A stretch of 64,000 bases of DNA from Alphaproteobacteria bacterium. GTDB taxonomy: Bacteria; Pseudomonadota; Alphaproteobacteria; Micropepsales; Micropepsaceae. Below, one piece after another: positions 24,728-33,224 of the stretch. The DNA lies in assembly GCA_013389115.1 (NCBI GenBank), contig JACADY010000008.1, positions 19,559-83,558 on the forward strand, given 5' to 3'. The position numbers and the translations under genes are program-made. Positions within the stretch are counted from its first letter, which is position 1, and each line of letters starts with the position of its first letter. Under the pieces are notes generated by a model. That model saw nothing but the letters and a program-made list of their open reading frames with translations, ran no database searches and had not been told where the DNA came from.

Positions 24728-25695
24728 TCCTGTGCGCGATTGCGCTGGCGCTTTCCGCCTGCGCCCCGAGGCTTGCCGAGCGTGGCTCATTGATGGGGCC
24801 GCCCGCATTGCTGGAGAAGGCCTGGCGCACACGCGATGGAATCAGCCTGCCGCTGCGCGTCTGGAAGGTCGAGCGGCCAAGGGCGGTGATCGTCGCGCTG
24901 CACGGCATGAATGACTATTCCCGCGCGTTTGATATGCCGGGCGCCTGGTGGGCGGATCGGGGCATCGCGGTCTATGCCTATGATCAGCGCGGATTTGGCG
25001 AGGCGCCCCAGCGGGGAATCTGGGCGGGCGGCGAAGTGATGGCGGAGGATGCGCGGGACATGGTCGCGCTCGTGCGGGCCGCGCATCCAGGCATTCCGGT
25101 TTACCTCCTGGGGGAAAGCATGGGGGGTGCCGTCGCGATCCTCGCGGCAACGGGAGATGAGCCCCTTGATGCGGATGGCCTCGTTCTTTCCGCGCCGGCG
25201 GTTTGGGGTTGGTCCTCACTGGATTGGTCGGCGCGCGCGGCCTTGTGGATTACCGCGCATCTTCAGCCCTGGGGGCCCCTTGAGCCCCCGCAAGGATTGA
25301 AGATTGTGCCCTCCGACAATCGCGCGGCGCTGCGTGAACTGGCCAGCGACCCGCTCTTCATCAAGGTAACACGCTCCGACGCGCTTTACGGCCTTGTCGA
25401 TCTCATGGAGCTGGCAAACGCGAATGCCGCGCGCGTCAGGCTGCCCGTCCTGCTGCTTTATGGGGGGCGCGACGACATTGTTCCGCCAAGCCCGACGGTA
25501 AAGGTCATGCGGGAACTCTCGCCGCAGGCGCGCATCGCCGTTTATGACAATGGCTATCACATGCTGTTGCGGGATTATCAGCGAGAGAAGGTCTGGCGCG
25601 ACATCCAGGCGTTCATCGAGGGCACGGAGAGGCCGCTCCCCTCCGGGAGCGAGAAATCGGCCGAAGAGGCGGCCCGAATTCTGAACGAAATGTGA
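24649..25695 (+). CDS. Alpha/beta hydrolase lipoprotein (lysophospholipase/monoglyceride lipase type)
   Basis: About 348 residues. A lipoprotein signal (LILCAIALALSAC, lipobox LSAC) is followed by an alpha/beta hydrolase fold with HGMNDYSRAFD (oxyanion side), nucleophile elbow GESMGG, acid LYGGRDDIVPP and base NGYHMLL, the pattern of PldB/monoacylglycerol lipase enzymes. It should be an outer-envelope esterase acting on lysophospholipids or monoacylglycerols. The ATG at 24649 lies 79 bp inside the preceding gene; because the signal peptide begins close to that gene's stop, a later non-ATG start cannot be excluded. Confidence 0.85.
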   Translation: MAEAQSLVRSRDPSGLAGARARFAGLILCAIALALSACAPRLAERGSLMGPPALLEKAWRTRDGISLPLRVWKVERPRAVIVALHGMNDYSRAFDMPGAWWADRGIAVYAYDQRGFGEAPQRGIWAGGEVMAEDARDMVALVRAAHPGIPVYLLGESMGGAVAILAATGDEPLDADGLVLSAPAVWGWSSLDWSARAALWITAHLQPWGPLEPPQGLKIVPSDNRAALRELASDPLFIKVTRSDALYGLVDLMELANANAARVRLPVLLLYGGRDDIVPPSPTVKVMRELSPQARIAVYDNGYHMLLRDYQREKVWRDIQAFIEGTERPLPSGSEKSAEEAARILNEM

Positions 25696-25851
25696 AACCA
25701 GGCGCCTTTGATTGAGCGCACAAGCGCGCTCGGTTTCCGGCGGCGCGCCAATGGCTTCTCAACGATCTCGTGTCTACATTAACGCCACTTAAGCCCGCAA
25801 GAATCGGGCGCACGTGTTCGGGGATCATCCACACGAGGGAGTTCACGTCGC

Positions 25852-27009
25852 ATGACGATGCATCTGTTCAACCGGCCGCTGCGCGCCACCGTCGCTTCCA
25901 TCATGATGGGCGGCGCGGCGATCGCAAGCCAGCCCGCACTTGCCGCAAGCCGGGGCGCCGAAACCGTCGCCGGCGGCGAAGCGAGGATCACAGGCACACT
26001 CGATGTCGAGTTCGGCTCACGCTTAGCGAGCGGCGCGACGGGCGTCGATGTCTACACCTATAAAGGCCTGACCATTGGCGATTTGATGGTCTTGAACGGG
26101 ACGGTGCACCGCACGCCCGAAGAGAAGATGAGCTATTCGATCAAATTCGACGTGTTCAATCCGGCAAGCCCGGGCCAAGTGGCAAGGGAAGTCGCCATTC
26201 AGCGCGGCGATGCGATCATCGATGAGAATGGCGCCTACAAGCCCGCCGAGGGAAAGCTGCGCCTTGACGTCGTGAAGGGTGCGCAGACCTCTTCCGGCTA
26301 TTCAGGTGTCCTCAAGGGCCGCGAAGTGACGCGCTGGTGGGAGATTTCCGAGCAGCTCACGACCGCTCAGCAGCAGGCGACCAAGCTTTATGCGCGCTAT
26401 GTCGATGGCAAGACCATCGTGATCCAGGTGTCGAACCCCGACCCGCTCGGCTTTCAGAACCTCGTCCTTGCCGCCGGCCCATTCAGCTATCTTCCTGAAA
26501 CGACGGTCAGCGGCAATCTCGACTATGACTATGAACTGGGCAATTGGCTGACCGACAACGATGGCATCAAGCTCACCTATACGCTGGATGGCCAGCCGGT
26601 GACCGACAAGATCACGGGCTCCATTCACTTTGTAGAAGAGGAAGGCACCGCAACGGTCGGTAGCACGATGGTCTCCTACACCGGCTATTACGATTATTCA
26701 CTGCGCTTCAATGAAACGGCCGTTGTCCCCGACCAGGCCTTCTTCGATGGCAACAATGAACAGTCGGAACTCGACGCCTTCTTCTCAAGTGGCGACACCT
26801 CAAAGCCAGGCATCTATGGCCGCGTGTATTTCAAGGACGCGGAAGACAACTGCAAGATGGTGAAGGGCCAGGACGGTACCGAGGCCTGCGTCGGACCGAC
26901 CCGTTCTGTGATCACCTATGACCTCAAGGCGACGGGCCTCTCCTATGCCCAGCTTGCTGCCTGGTTCAAGATCGAGACGTTGGTTGTTGGTCCGTTTACG
27001 GACGAATAA
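25852..27009 (+). CDS. Secreted protein of unknown family
   Basis: The 385-residue product has a signal peptide (about residues 1-32, ending ASQPALAAS) and then a Gly/Thr/Tyr-rich sequence with alternating hydrophobic pattern, suggesting a beta-rich secreted fold, e.g. GEARITGTLDVEFGSRL, YSIKFDVFNPASPG, and TMVSYTGYYDYSLRFNE. Two cysteines about 16 residues apart near the C-terminus (DNCKMV, TEACVG) could form a disulfide. I recognise no domain. It has its own strong terminator, so it is monocistronic. The next gene is another exported protein with an exosortase-type tail. GAGGGAG precedes the ATG. Confidence 0.7.
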   Translation: MTMHLFNRPLRATVASIMMGGAAIASQPALAASRGAETVAGGEARITGTLDVEFGSRLASGATGVDVYTYKGLTIGDLMVLNGTVHRTPEEKMSYSIKFDVFNPASPGQVAREVAIQRGDAIIDENGAYKPAEGKLRLDVVKGAQTSSGYSGVLKGREVTRWWEISEQLTTAQQQATKLYARYVDGKTIVIQVSNPDPLGFQNLVLAAGPFSYLPETTVSGNLDYDYELGNWLTDNDGIKLTYTLDGQPVTDKITGSIHFVEEEGTATVGSTMVSYTGYYDYSLRFNETAVVPDQAFFDGNNEQSELDAFFSSGDTSKPGIYGRVYFKDAEDNCKMVKGQDGTEACVGPTRSVITYDLKATGLSYAQLAAWFKIETLVVGPFTDE

Positions 27010-27674
27010 AACTTGTGATCGGTAAAGGGCTTAAGCGGCGCTGGCAAAACCGGCGCCGTTTTTGTGAATGATTGGCGAATCATGAAGCCAGCGTAACCTG
27101 AGCGTCGATAGCATTCATGCGGTTCCATTGAGTGCGGCGCGCGCGATCTTTTTTGTGGAAAACGCTGAGGTCTTGTCCGTTTGCAACGGCGCTTTGGGTT
27201 GCCTTAGGCATGGCGAATCGTTAAAGTTAAAATTGCTTGGGTAACGGGCTTCGCCCACCAGGAAACTCGATGGTCGGCTTGCGTCGGCTTTCGGGCGGAT
27301 GATCGGTTCACTCCCCTTTCGGACCAGGGTTTTGTGAGAGTGCCCGTGGGCATTTTCACGCAAAGTCTGGGTCCTTTCGTGACCGGCTAGATGGATTTGA
27401 GACAGGCCGCGCACCGCTCGGCGGTGATGGGCGGCTATTTGTTCACGGGTGCGGTTTTTTGCATGCGTATGAAAGTCTGGATATTCGGCCCGGCGCAGAA
27501 ATCTCAGGTCGCGGAACCCCGTGTTCCGCCGGCGGGATTGCGTCTGAGAGTCACGGACGAAGGCTCGTTCTGCTTTGCACCTTGGGGCGCGGCCCCTTTC
27601 GAAACTTCAACCCCCGCATGGCGCGCCTGAATGCGCCCACGCCTTTCTGACGCCACCACGACGGAGTATCCCCG
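27010..27674 (+). other. 664-bp non-coding region with terminator and structured leader
   Basis: Apart from the terminator at 27036-27063 no convincing gene is seen. From about 27246 several short hairpins follow each other: GGGC-TTC-GCCC (27246-27256), a two-part stem 27334-27359 and GGTC/GACC (27370-27373 with 27381-27384). The sequence ACGCAAAG (27358-27365) lies between the last two. The region could be a long 5' leader of the VPLPA-CTERM gene. A plus-strand open frame at 27391-27630 has no family features and is not called. Confidence 0.5.
27036..27063 (+). terminator. Intrinsic terminator of the secreted protein gene
   Basis: A 9-bp stem (CGGCGCTGG with CCGGCGCCG, one G-T pair) and CAAAA loop, followed by TTTTT, starts 27 bp after the stop codon. 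It is a textbook rho-independent terminator. Confidence 0.9.
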
Positions 27675-28328
27675 ATGAGACTGTTCCTGTTTGCCGCCGC
27701 CTTCTCGCTGTGCACGACGGGCGCCTATGCGGCGTCGTTCCAGAACGGCGACTTTGAGGATGGCCCCGCCACCAACAGCATCGTCTTTGTCCCCCGCAAC
27801 TCCACCGAGATTGCGGCCTGGGAACCGTTGAAGGACGGCGTCTACTACTTCAACGACGACTATTGGCAAACGGGTTCTGGCAACAACGCCATTTATCTTT
27901 CGGATGGCGTTCGCCAGAGCGGCATTTGGCAAAAGGTCGACACGATCGCCGGTCAGCATTATTACGGCTCGTTCCTCATGGCCGGCGACCCGACCGACGC
28001 GGCCGACAAGCGCGTGCAGGTGCGCGTCTATGAAGGTGCTGGCGGCAACCCGCAAGGCATCATTTTCAAGGAATATTACGACTTCAAGCAGGCAGGTCAC
28101 ACGGCCCAGAATATGGGCTGGACGCGCGTATTCTTTGACTTTGTCGCAACGAGCAGCCGCACGACGATAGAGTTCAAATCGGTGACGGAAAACAGCATCA
28201 AGGGCGCGGTGATTGACGGCATCACCTTTGGCACCTCACCCGTGACGCAGGTCCCGCTGCCCTTCGCGCTCACCCTCTTCCTCTCCGGCCTTGCGGGTCT
28301 GAAGACGCTCGGACGCCGCCGCGGCTAG
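27675..28328 (+). CDS. VPLPA-CTERM sorting domain protein
   Basis: The 217-residue protein has an N-terminal signal peptide (MRLFLFAAAFSLCTTGAYAA), a central beta-rich domain beginning SFQNGDFEDGP (a carbohydrate-binding-like choice-of-anchor pattern), and a C-terminal signal composed of QVPLPFALTLFLSGLAGL and a basic GRRRG tail. VPLPA-CTERM tails are the alphaproteobacterial variant of PEP-CTERM sorting signals, processed by exosortases and linked to exopolysaccharide export. No exosortase gene is in the window. GGAG precedes the ATG. The long leader upstream suggests RNA-level control. Confidence 0.85.
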   Translation: MRLFLFAAAFSLCTTGAYAASFQNGDFEDGPATNSIVFVPRNSTEIAAWEPLKDGVYYFNDDYWQTGSGNNAIYLSDGVRQSGIWQKVDTIAGQHYYGSFLMAGDPTDAADKRVQVRVYEGAGGNPQGIIFKEYYDFKQAGHTAQNMGWTRVFFDFVATSSRTTIEFKSVTENSIKGAVIDGITFGTSPVTQVPLPFALTLFLSGLAGLKTLGRRRG

Positions 28329-28355
28329 CGCAACGTGCGGAAAAGTGATGCGGGG

Positions 28356-28379
28356 ACGGGCCGGTATCTGCCGGCCCGT
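28356..28379 (+). terminator. Possible terminator hairpin after the VPLPA-CTERM gene
   Basis: A perfect 9-bp stem (ACGGGCCGG / CCGGCCCGT) with a 6-nt loop lies 27 bp after the stop codon. Only a weak T-run follows, so termination may be partial or the hairpin may stabilise the 3' end. Confidence 0.5.
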
Positions 28380-28458
28380 TGCCGTTTGCGCTCGCAAGGC
28401 GCGGCGGCGCATTGCGACGGGGCCGCAAGGGCTTGGGGCTGCGAGGGATTGATAGGAA

Positions 28459-28533
28459 TGGTGGGCGGTGCAGGGATTGAACCTGCGACCCCTGCCGTGT
28501 GAAAGCAGTGCTCTACCGCTGAGCTAACCGCCC
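28459..28533 (-). tRNA. tRNA-Val (CAC)
   Basis: The minus strand folds as a full cloverleaf: acceptor GGGCGGT pairing with ACCGCCC, discriminator A and encoded CCA; D arm GCTC-AGCGGTAGA-GAGC-like; anticodon arm with loop TTCACAC, giving anticodon CAC; and T arm GCAGG-TTCAATC-CCTGC. It reads GUG valine codons. It lies between the VPLPA-CTERM gene and gph. No integrase or duplicated 3' end was seen near it. Confidence 0.95.
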
Positions 28534-28579
28534 CCGCACCCGAAGAGGCAACGCGTATAGGCTTTCACCCTGCGCGAAG

Positions 28580-29260
28580 TCAAGACACAGCCTGAAGGCC
28601 GCTGATCGCCGGCAACAGCGCATCGAATTGGCTGATGAGCGCGTCCCCGCCGAGTTCGGCCGCCGGGATCGCCGTATAGCCAAAGTCGACAAGGATGACG
28701 GGTACCGCCGCGTTGCGCGCGGCCGCAACATCGGTCTCGCTGTCCCCGACCATGACGGCGAATGCTTTGTCTCCGCCTGAGCGCGTAATGCATTCAAGCA
28801 GATGCCGGGGATCCGGCTTGCGAAAGGGCAAGGCCCGCGCGCCGATCACGACATCGAAGAAGGAGAGCAGTTCCAACTCCGCCAGCAGTTGCATCGCAAG
28901 CGGGTGTGGCTTGTTCGTGCACACGCTCAAGAGCGCGCCCTCGTCCTGAAGGCTCTGCAGCGTTTCCCTGACGCCAGGAAATGGGCGGCTATTGGCGGAC
29001 AGATTACGCCCATAGAAATCGAGAAATGCCTCGACATGGCCCTCGATCGATGCGGGATCAACCGCGGCGCCTGTATGCGCGAAGCCCGCTTCGATCAATG
29101 CCCGCGCGCCGCGCCCTACGAGGTGGCGCACGACGTGTTCATCAAGGCGGCGCCGGCCCGCCCGGGCAAGGACGGCGTTTGTCGCCGCCGTCAGATCGGG
29201 TGCGGTGTCGACCAGTGTGCCATCGAGGTCGAACGCGATCGCAAGACCTTGGATTTTCAT
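28580..29260 (-). CDS. gph: Phosphoglycolate phosphatase
   Basis: The 226-residue HAD hydrolase has motif I FDLDGTLVDTAPDL (residues 9-22), motif II VCTNKP, and motif III/IV VMVGDSETDVAAARNA, with a helical cap typical of Gph. It hydrolyses 2-phosphoglycolate, which arises from DNA repair and, in autotrophs, photorespiration. It is divergent from glmU and next to tRNA-Val. Related HADs have other small substrates, so the substrate is from family resemblance. Confidence 0.9.
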   Translation of the reverse strand: MKIQGLAIAFDLDGTLVDTAPDLTAATNAVLARAGRRRLDEHVVRHLVGRGARALIEAGFAHTGAAVDPASIEGHVEAFLDFYGRNLSANSRPFPGVRETLQSLQDEGALLSVCTNKPHPLAMQLLAELELLSFFDVVIGARALPFRKPDPRHLLECITRSGGDKAFAVMVGDSETDVAAARNAAVPVILVDFGYTAIPAAELGGDALISQFDALLPAISGLQAVS

Positions 29261-29389
29261 GAATTTTCGCTTTCCAGCGCGCCGCTGTAAACAAGAGGTA
29301 ACATTTCGTCAGTTCTGATGCTGCACGGCCTGTGAGAAGGTCAATCCATTCCATGCATCCACAACACCATGTGTCCAAGCGCCGGGTCG

Positions 29390-30778
29390 ATGTCTACAAA
29401 ATCTGACGCGTCATCCAAGGCCCATCCGCTCGCTGCCATCATTCTGGCGGCCGGATTGGGCACCAGAATGAAGTCGGCAACGCCAAAGGTGCTGCACACT
29501 GTCGCCGGACGCCCGCTTCTGGGCCATATGGTGATGACGCTGAAGGCGCTGCAGCCGTCGCGCCTCGTCGTCGTCGTCGGCAGGGCGCAGGAGCAGGTGG
29601 CGGCCTATGCAAGTGGGCTGGACGCGGCCATCGCCGTGCAGGATCCGCCCAAGGGAACGGGACATGCCGCGGCCTGCGCGCGGACCGCGCTCGAGGGCTT
29701 TGCGGGCGACGTGCTGGTCCTCTACGGCGACAATCCGCTCCTGACGCCCGCAACGCTGGAGAAACTGCGCGCCGCAAAGACGAAGGAGACGGCGCTCGTT
29801 CTGATGGGCTTCCGCCCGCACGACCCGGGGCCTTATGGCCGTCTCATCCTCAATGAGGAGGGCGGGCTTGAGGCCATCATCGAAGCCCGCGACGCATCGG
29901 ATGCTCAGCGCCGCATCGGCTTTTGCAACGCAGGCGGTTTTCTGCTCGATGCGGGCCTGCTCTTCGATCTGCTGGGCGGCCTCTCCAGCGACAACGCGCA
30001 AGGCGAGTACTACCTCACCGACATCGTGAAAGGCGCCCGCGCGCGTGGCCTGTCCTGCGCCGCGATCGAGGCGCCCGCCGATGACGTCATGGGCGTCAAC
30101 AACCGTGCTGAGCTTGCGGATGTGGAGCGCATCTATCAGGCGCGCCGCCGCCGTGAGGCCATGCTGGCGGGCGTGACGCTCGCCGATCCGGACACGGTGT
30201 ATTTCAGCGCCGACACCATATTGGGTGAAGATGTGACGGTCGGTCAGAACGTCGTCTTCGGCCCGGCGGTGCGCGTGGCGAACACTGTCACCATCAAGCC
30301 CTTCTGCCATTTGGAGGGTGTGGTGGTGGAGGAAGGCGCGATCATCGGTCCCTTCGCGCGCCTGCGTCCAGGTTCGGTCATCGGCGCCAACGCGCATATC
30401 GGCAATTTCGTCGAGACGAAGAACGCGCGGATCGGTGAGGGTGCCAAGGCGAACCATCTCACCTATCTTGGCGATGCGACGGTCGGCGCCGGCGCGAACA
30501 TCGGCGCAGGCACCATCACCTGCAACTATGACGGCTTTGAGAAGTTCAAGACCGAGATCGGGGCGGGCGCGTTCATCGGCTCGAACAGCGCGCTCGTTGC
30601 TCCCGTTGCGATCGGCGATGGCGCCTATGTCGGCGCGGGTTCCGTGATCACGAAGGACGTGAGCGCGGACTCCCTGGCCGTTGAGCGTGCCACGCAAAAG
30701 GAAGTTGATCAGTGGGCGGCCCGCTTCCGCACGCGCAAGCGTCAGGAAAAGGCCGCGCGTCAGAAAGAGGGGAAGTGA
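29390..30778 (+). CDS. glmU: Bifunctional GlmU (GlcNAc-1-P uridyltransferase / GlcN-1-P acetyltransferase)
   Basis: The 462-residue enzyme has the pyrophosphorylase signature LAAGLGTRMKSATPKVLH (about residues 18-35), YGDNPLLT, and NNRAELADVE before a left-handed beta-helix of hexapeptide repeats (about 255-440) with KNARIGEGAKANHLTYLGD and GTITCNYDGF containing acetyltransferase residues. It makes UDP-GlcNAc for peptidoglycan and LPS, and supplies the substrate for pseB and the gnnA-like enzyme in this window. glmS follows at 2 bp. An upstream in-frame start exists, but 29390 gives the usual length. Confidence 0.96.
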   Translation: MSTKSDASSKAHPLAAIILAAGLGTRMKSATPKVLHTVAGRPLLGHMVMTLKALQPSRLVVVVGRAQEQVAAYASGLDAAIAVQDPPKGTGHAAACARTALEGFAGDVLVLYGDNPLLTPATLEKLRAAKTKETALVLMGFRPHDPGPYGRLILNEEGGLEAIIEARDASDAQRRIGFCNAGGFLLDAGLLFDLLGGLSSDNAQGEYYLTDIVKGARARGLSCAAIEAPADDVMGVNNRAELADVERIYQARRRREAMLAGVTLADPDTVYFSADTILGEDVTVGQNVVFGPAVRVANTVTIKPFCHLEGVVVEEGAIIGPFARLRPGSVIGANAHIGNFVETKNARIGEGAKANHLTYLGDATVGAGANIGAGTITCNYDGFEKFKTEIGAGAFIGSNSALVAPVAIGDGAYVGAGSVITKDVSADSLAVERATQKEVDQWAARFRTRKRQEKAARQKEGK

Positions 30779-30780
30779 GC

Positions 30781-32604
30781 ATGTGCGGTATCGTCGGCAT
30801 CCTCGGCAAGGAAGATGCAGCCCCCCTGATACTGGACGCGTTGCGCCGCCTTGAATATCGCGGCTATGACTCGGCCGGCATCGCCACCTTGAACGCGGGC
30901 GAAATCGACCGCCGCCGCAGTCCTGGCAAGCTGAGCAATCTCGGCACGGTTCTGATGCAAAGGCCGCTGCCCGGCCGCATCGGCATTGGTCACACGCGCT
31001 GGGCGACGCACGGCGCGCCGACCGAGCGCAACGCCCATCCCCACGCCTCGCAGAAGGTTGCGGTCGTCCACAACGGCATCATCGAGAATTTCCGCAGCCT
31101 GCGTGATGAGCTGACGGGGCTCGGTCACGCCTTCGAGACGGAAACGGATACCGAGGTTGTGGTCCATCTCGTCACCGAATACCTCAATCGCGGACTGGAT
31201 CCTCAGGCCGCTTCGGCCAAGGCCTTCAAGCGTCTCGAGGGCGCATTTGCGCTCGTCGTCATGTTCGCCGGCCACCCCGACCTTCTCGTTTGTGCGCGCC
31301 GAGGCAGTCCGCTGGCGATCGGCGAGGGCGACGGCGAAATGTTCATCGGCTCGGATGCCTTCGCGCTCGCGCCCTTCACCAATCGCGTCGTCTATCTTGA
31401 GGAAGGCGACTGGGCTGTTGTGCGCGCGCATGGAGCCGCGATCTACGATGAAAGCGACAAGGCGGTAACGCGCGAGCCGAAGATCACGACGCTGGCGGCA
31501 ACCCTCGTCGACAAAGGCAATCACCGCCACTTCATGGCGAAGGAAATCTTTGAGCAGCCCGAAGTCATCGGCCACACGCTGAACGCCTATGTGAACCCGG
31601 TGACGCAATCGATCGCGCTGCCCAAGACGGCGATCGACTTGGCCGGAGCGACGCGGATCACGACTATCGCCTGCGGCACGGCCCATTATGCCGGGGCCAT
31701 TGGCCGCTACTGGTTCGAGATGTTGGCGAAGATTCCGGCGGAGGCCGATATCGCTTCTGAGTTTCGTTACCGCGAGCCCGTTCTGCCCAAGGGCGGCTTG
31801 GCGCTTTTCGTGTCCCAGTCGGGAGAGACGGCGGACACGCTCGCCGCGCTGCGTCATTGCAAGGCGCTCGGCCAGAAGATCGCCAGCATCGTCAATGTCG
31901 CGGAAAGCTCGATCGCGCGGGAATCGCAAGGCGTATACCCCACGCATGCGGGGCCAGAGATTGGCGTCGCCTCGACCAAGGCCTTTACCTGCCAGCTCGC
32001 GGTCCTTGCCGCGCTTGCGAGCGCGGCGGGCCGCGCGCGCGGCACGCTCTCCGCTGCGGATGAGCAGCGTTACGTGCAGTCGTTGATCGAGGTGCCTGCC
32101 AAGATCAACACGATCCTGGAGCAGGATGCGAAATTTGCCGGCATCGCGACGGAATTGGCCAAGGCGCGCGACGTGCTGTTCCTCGGCCGGGGCGTATCTT
32201 ATCCGCTGGCGCTTGAAGGCGCGCTGAAGCTGAAGGAGATCTCCTATATCCACGCCGAGGGCTATGCGGCCGGCGAAATGAAGCACGGGCCGATTGCGCT
32301 CATTGATGAGAATGTGCCGGTCATCGTCGTCGCGCCCCACGATTCGCTCTTCGAGAAGACGGTCTCGAACATGCATGAATCGATGGCGCGCGGCGGCCGC
32401 GTGATCCTCATCTCGGATAAGCGCGGCATCGATGAGGCAGGCGACAATGCCTGGATGCGGATTGAAATCCCGGAAATCGATCCGATCCTCGCGCCGCTTC
32501 TCTATGCCGTGCCGGTTCAGCTTCTCGCCTATCACACGGCAGTGGTGAAGGGCACGGATGTGGACCAGCCGCGCAACCTCGCCAAGTCGGTGACCGTGGA
32601 ATAG
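30781..32604 (+). CDS. glmS: Glutamine-fructose-6-phosphate aminotransferase (isomerizing)
   Basis: The 607-residue enzyme starts MCGIVGILG, so Cys2 becomes the N-terminal nucleophile of the glutaminase domain (about 1-230; RWATHGAPTERNAHPH). Two SIS domains follow (about 285-430 and 455-600; SQSGETADTLAAL, AEGYAAGEMKHGPIALID), and the end DQPRNLAKSVTVE is invariant. It makes glucosamine-6-phosphate from fructose-6-phosphate and glutamine, the first step toward UDP-GlcNAc. It follows glmU by 2 bp and forms an operon with it. No glmS ribozyme could be fitted in the short spacer. Confidence 0.97.
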   Translation: MCGIVGILGKEDAAPLILDALRRLEYRGYDSAGIATLNAGEIDRRRSPGKLSNLGTVLMQRPLPGRIGIGHTRWATHGAPTERNAHPHASQKVAVVHNGIIENFRSLRDELTGLGHAFETETDTEVVVHLVTEYLNRGLDPQAASAKAFKRLEGAFALVVMFAGHPDLLVCARRGSPLAIGEGDGEMFIGSDAFALAPFTNRVVYLEEGDWAVVRAHGAAIYDESDKAVTREPKITTLAATLVDKGNHRHFMAKEIFEQPEVIGHTLNAYVNPVTQSIALPKTAIDLAGATRITTIACGTAHYAGAIGRYWFEMLAKIPAEADIASEFRYREPVLPKGGLALFVSQSGETADTLAALRHCKALGQKIASIVNVAESSIARESQGVYPTHAGPEIGVASTKAFTCQLAVLAALASAAGRARGTLSAADEQRYVQSLIEVPAKINTILEQDAKFAGIATELAKARDVLFLGRGVSYPLALEGALKLKEISYIHAEGYAAGEMKHGPIALIDENVPVIVVAPHDSLFEKTVSNMHESMARGGRVILISDKRGIDEAGDNAWMRIEIPEIDPILAPLLYAVPVQLLAYHTAVVKGTDVDQPRNLAKSVTVE

Positions 32605-32608
32605 GACG

Positions 32609-33199
32609 TCAACCCTTGAAGGAGGAAAGCCGCGCCGCGATCCCTGCCTTCACTGAGGGCCACTCCTCGGCGATGACACTGAAATAGACGCTGTCGCGCT
32701 TATATCCATCCGGAAGCACCAGATGTCGCCGGAAGATGCCTTCTTGCGTCGCGCCCAGCTTGCGCATGGCCGCCCAGGACTGCGCATTGCGCGAATCGAG
32801 TTTGAACTCGACCCGGTTGAAGGCGAGCGCCTCGAACGCATGACTCATGAGCGCCAGTTTCGTCGCCGGATTGGTGCTCCCGCCCTGAAAGGGCTTTGGA
32901 TACCAGGTCGAGCCGATTTCAAGCCGCTTATGCGCGGGCACGACGGCCAGATAGCTCGACGAGCCGGCGATCTCACCCGACGCCGCATCGATGACGACAA
33001 AGCAGATGCCCTCGCCCGTATCGAGGAGGCGCAAGGAGAGATCGAACCAGGCATCGAAGGTGGCGCCGTGGTGGTTCTGCGCGTGAAAGCGCCAGAGTTC
33101 CGGATCTGCGGCAACAACGCGCAGGGGCTCGCGATGTGTTGGGAGAAGAGGTTCAAGCCGGACGAAATCATTGCTAAGGACAACAGGCTCGACTTTCAT
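32609..33199 (-). CDS. GNAT family acetyltransferase (RimJ/RimL type)
   Basis: The 196-residue protein has the RimJ/RimL arrangement: VRLEPLLPTHREPL at the N-terminus, GSTWYPKPFQGGSTNPATK for acetyl-CoA, and FNRVEFKLDSRNAQSWAAMRKLGATQEGIFR. Relatives acetylate protein N-termini or small amines. The start at 33199 is supported by CGGAG 7 nt upstream. It converges with glmS (4-bp gap) and is divergent from rpiA. Confidence 0.88.
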   Translation of the reverse strand: MKVEPVVLSNDFVRLEPLLPTHREPLRVVAADPELWRFHAQNHHGATFDAWFDLSLRLLDTGEGICFVVIDAASGEIAGSSSYLAVVPAHKRLEIGSTWYPKPFQGGSTNPATKLALMSHAFEALAFNRVEFKLDSRNAQSWAAMRKLGATQEGIFRRHLVLPDGYKRDSVYFSVIAEEWPSVKAGIAARLSSFKG

Positions 33200-33224
33200 G
33201 ACCAACTCCGCTTGAGTGCCACGG

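Noticed and set aside
27391..27630. 79-codon open frame before the VPLPA-CTERM gene
   Set aside because: No family features, no good ribosome site, and it lies in a structured leader-like stretch.
28459..28533. Integration site at tRNA-Val
   Set aside because: No integrase or second copy of the tRNA 3' end is present nearby.
30778..30781. glmS ribozyme
   Set aside because: The spacer between glmU and glmS is 2 bp; there is no room for the ribozyme, which is known mainly from Gram-positive bacteria.
30760..32535. 591-codon open frame antisense to glmS
   Set aside because: It is the complement of a conserved enzyme gene with no motif of its own.
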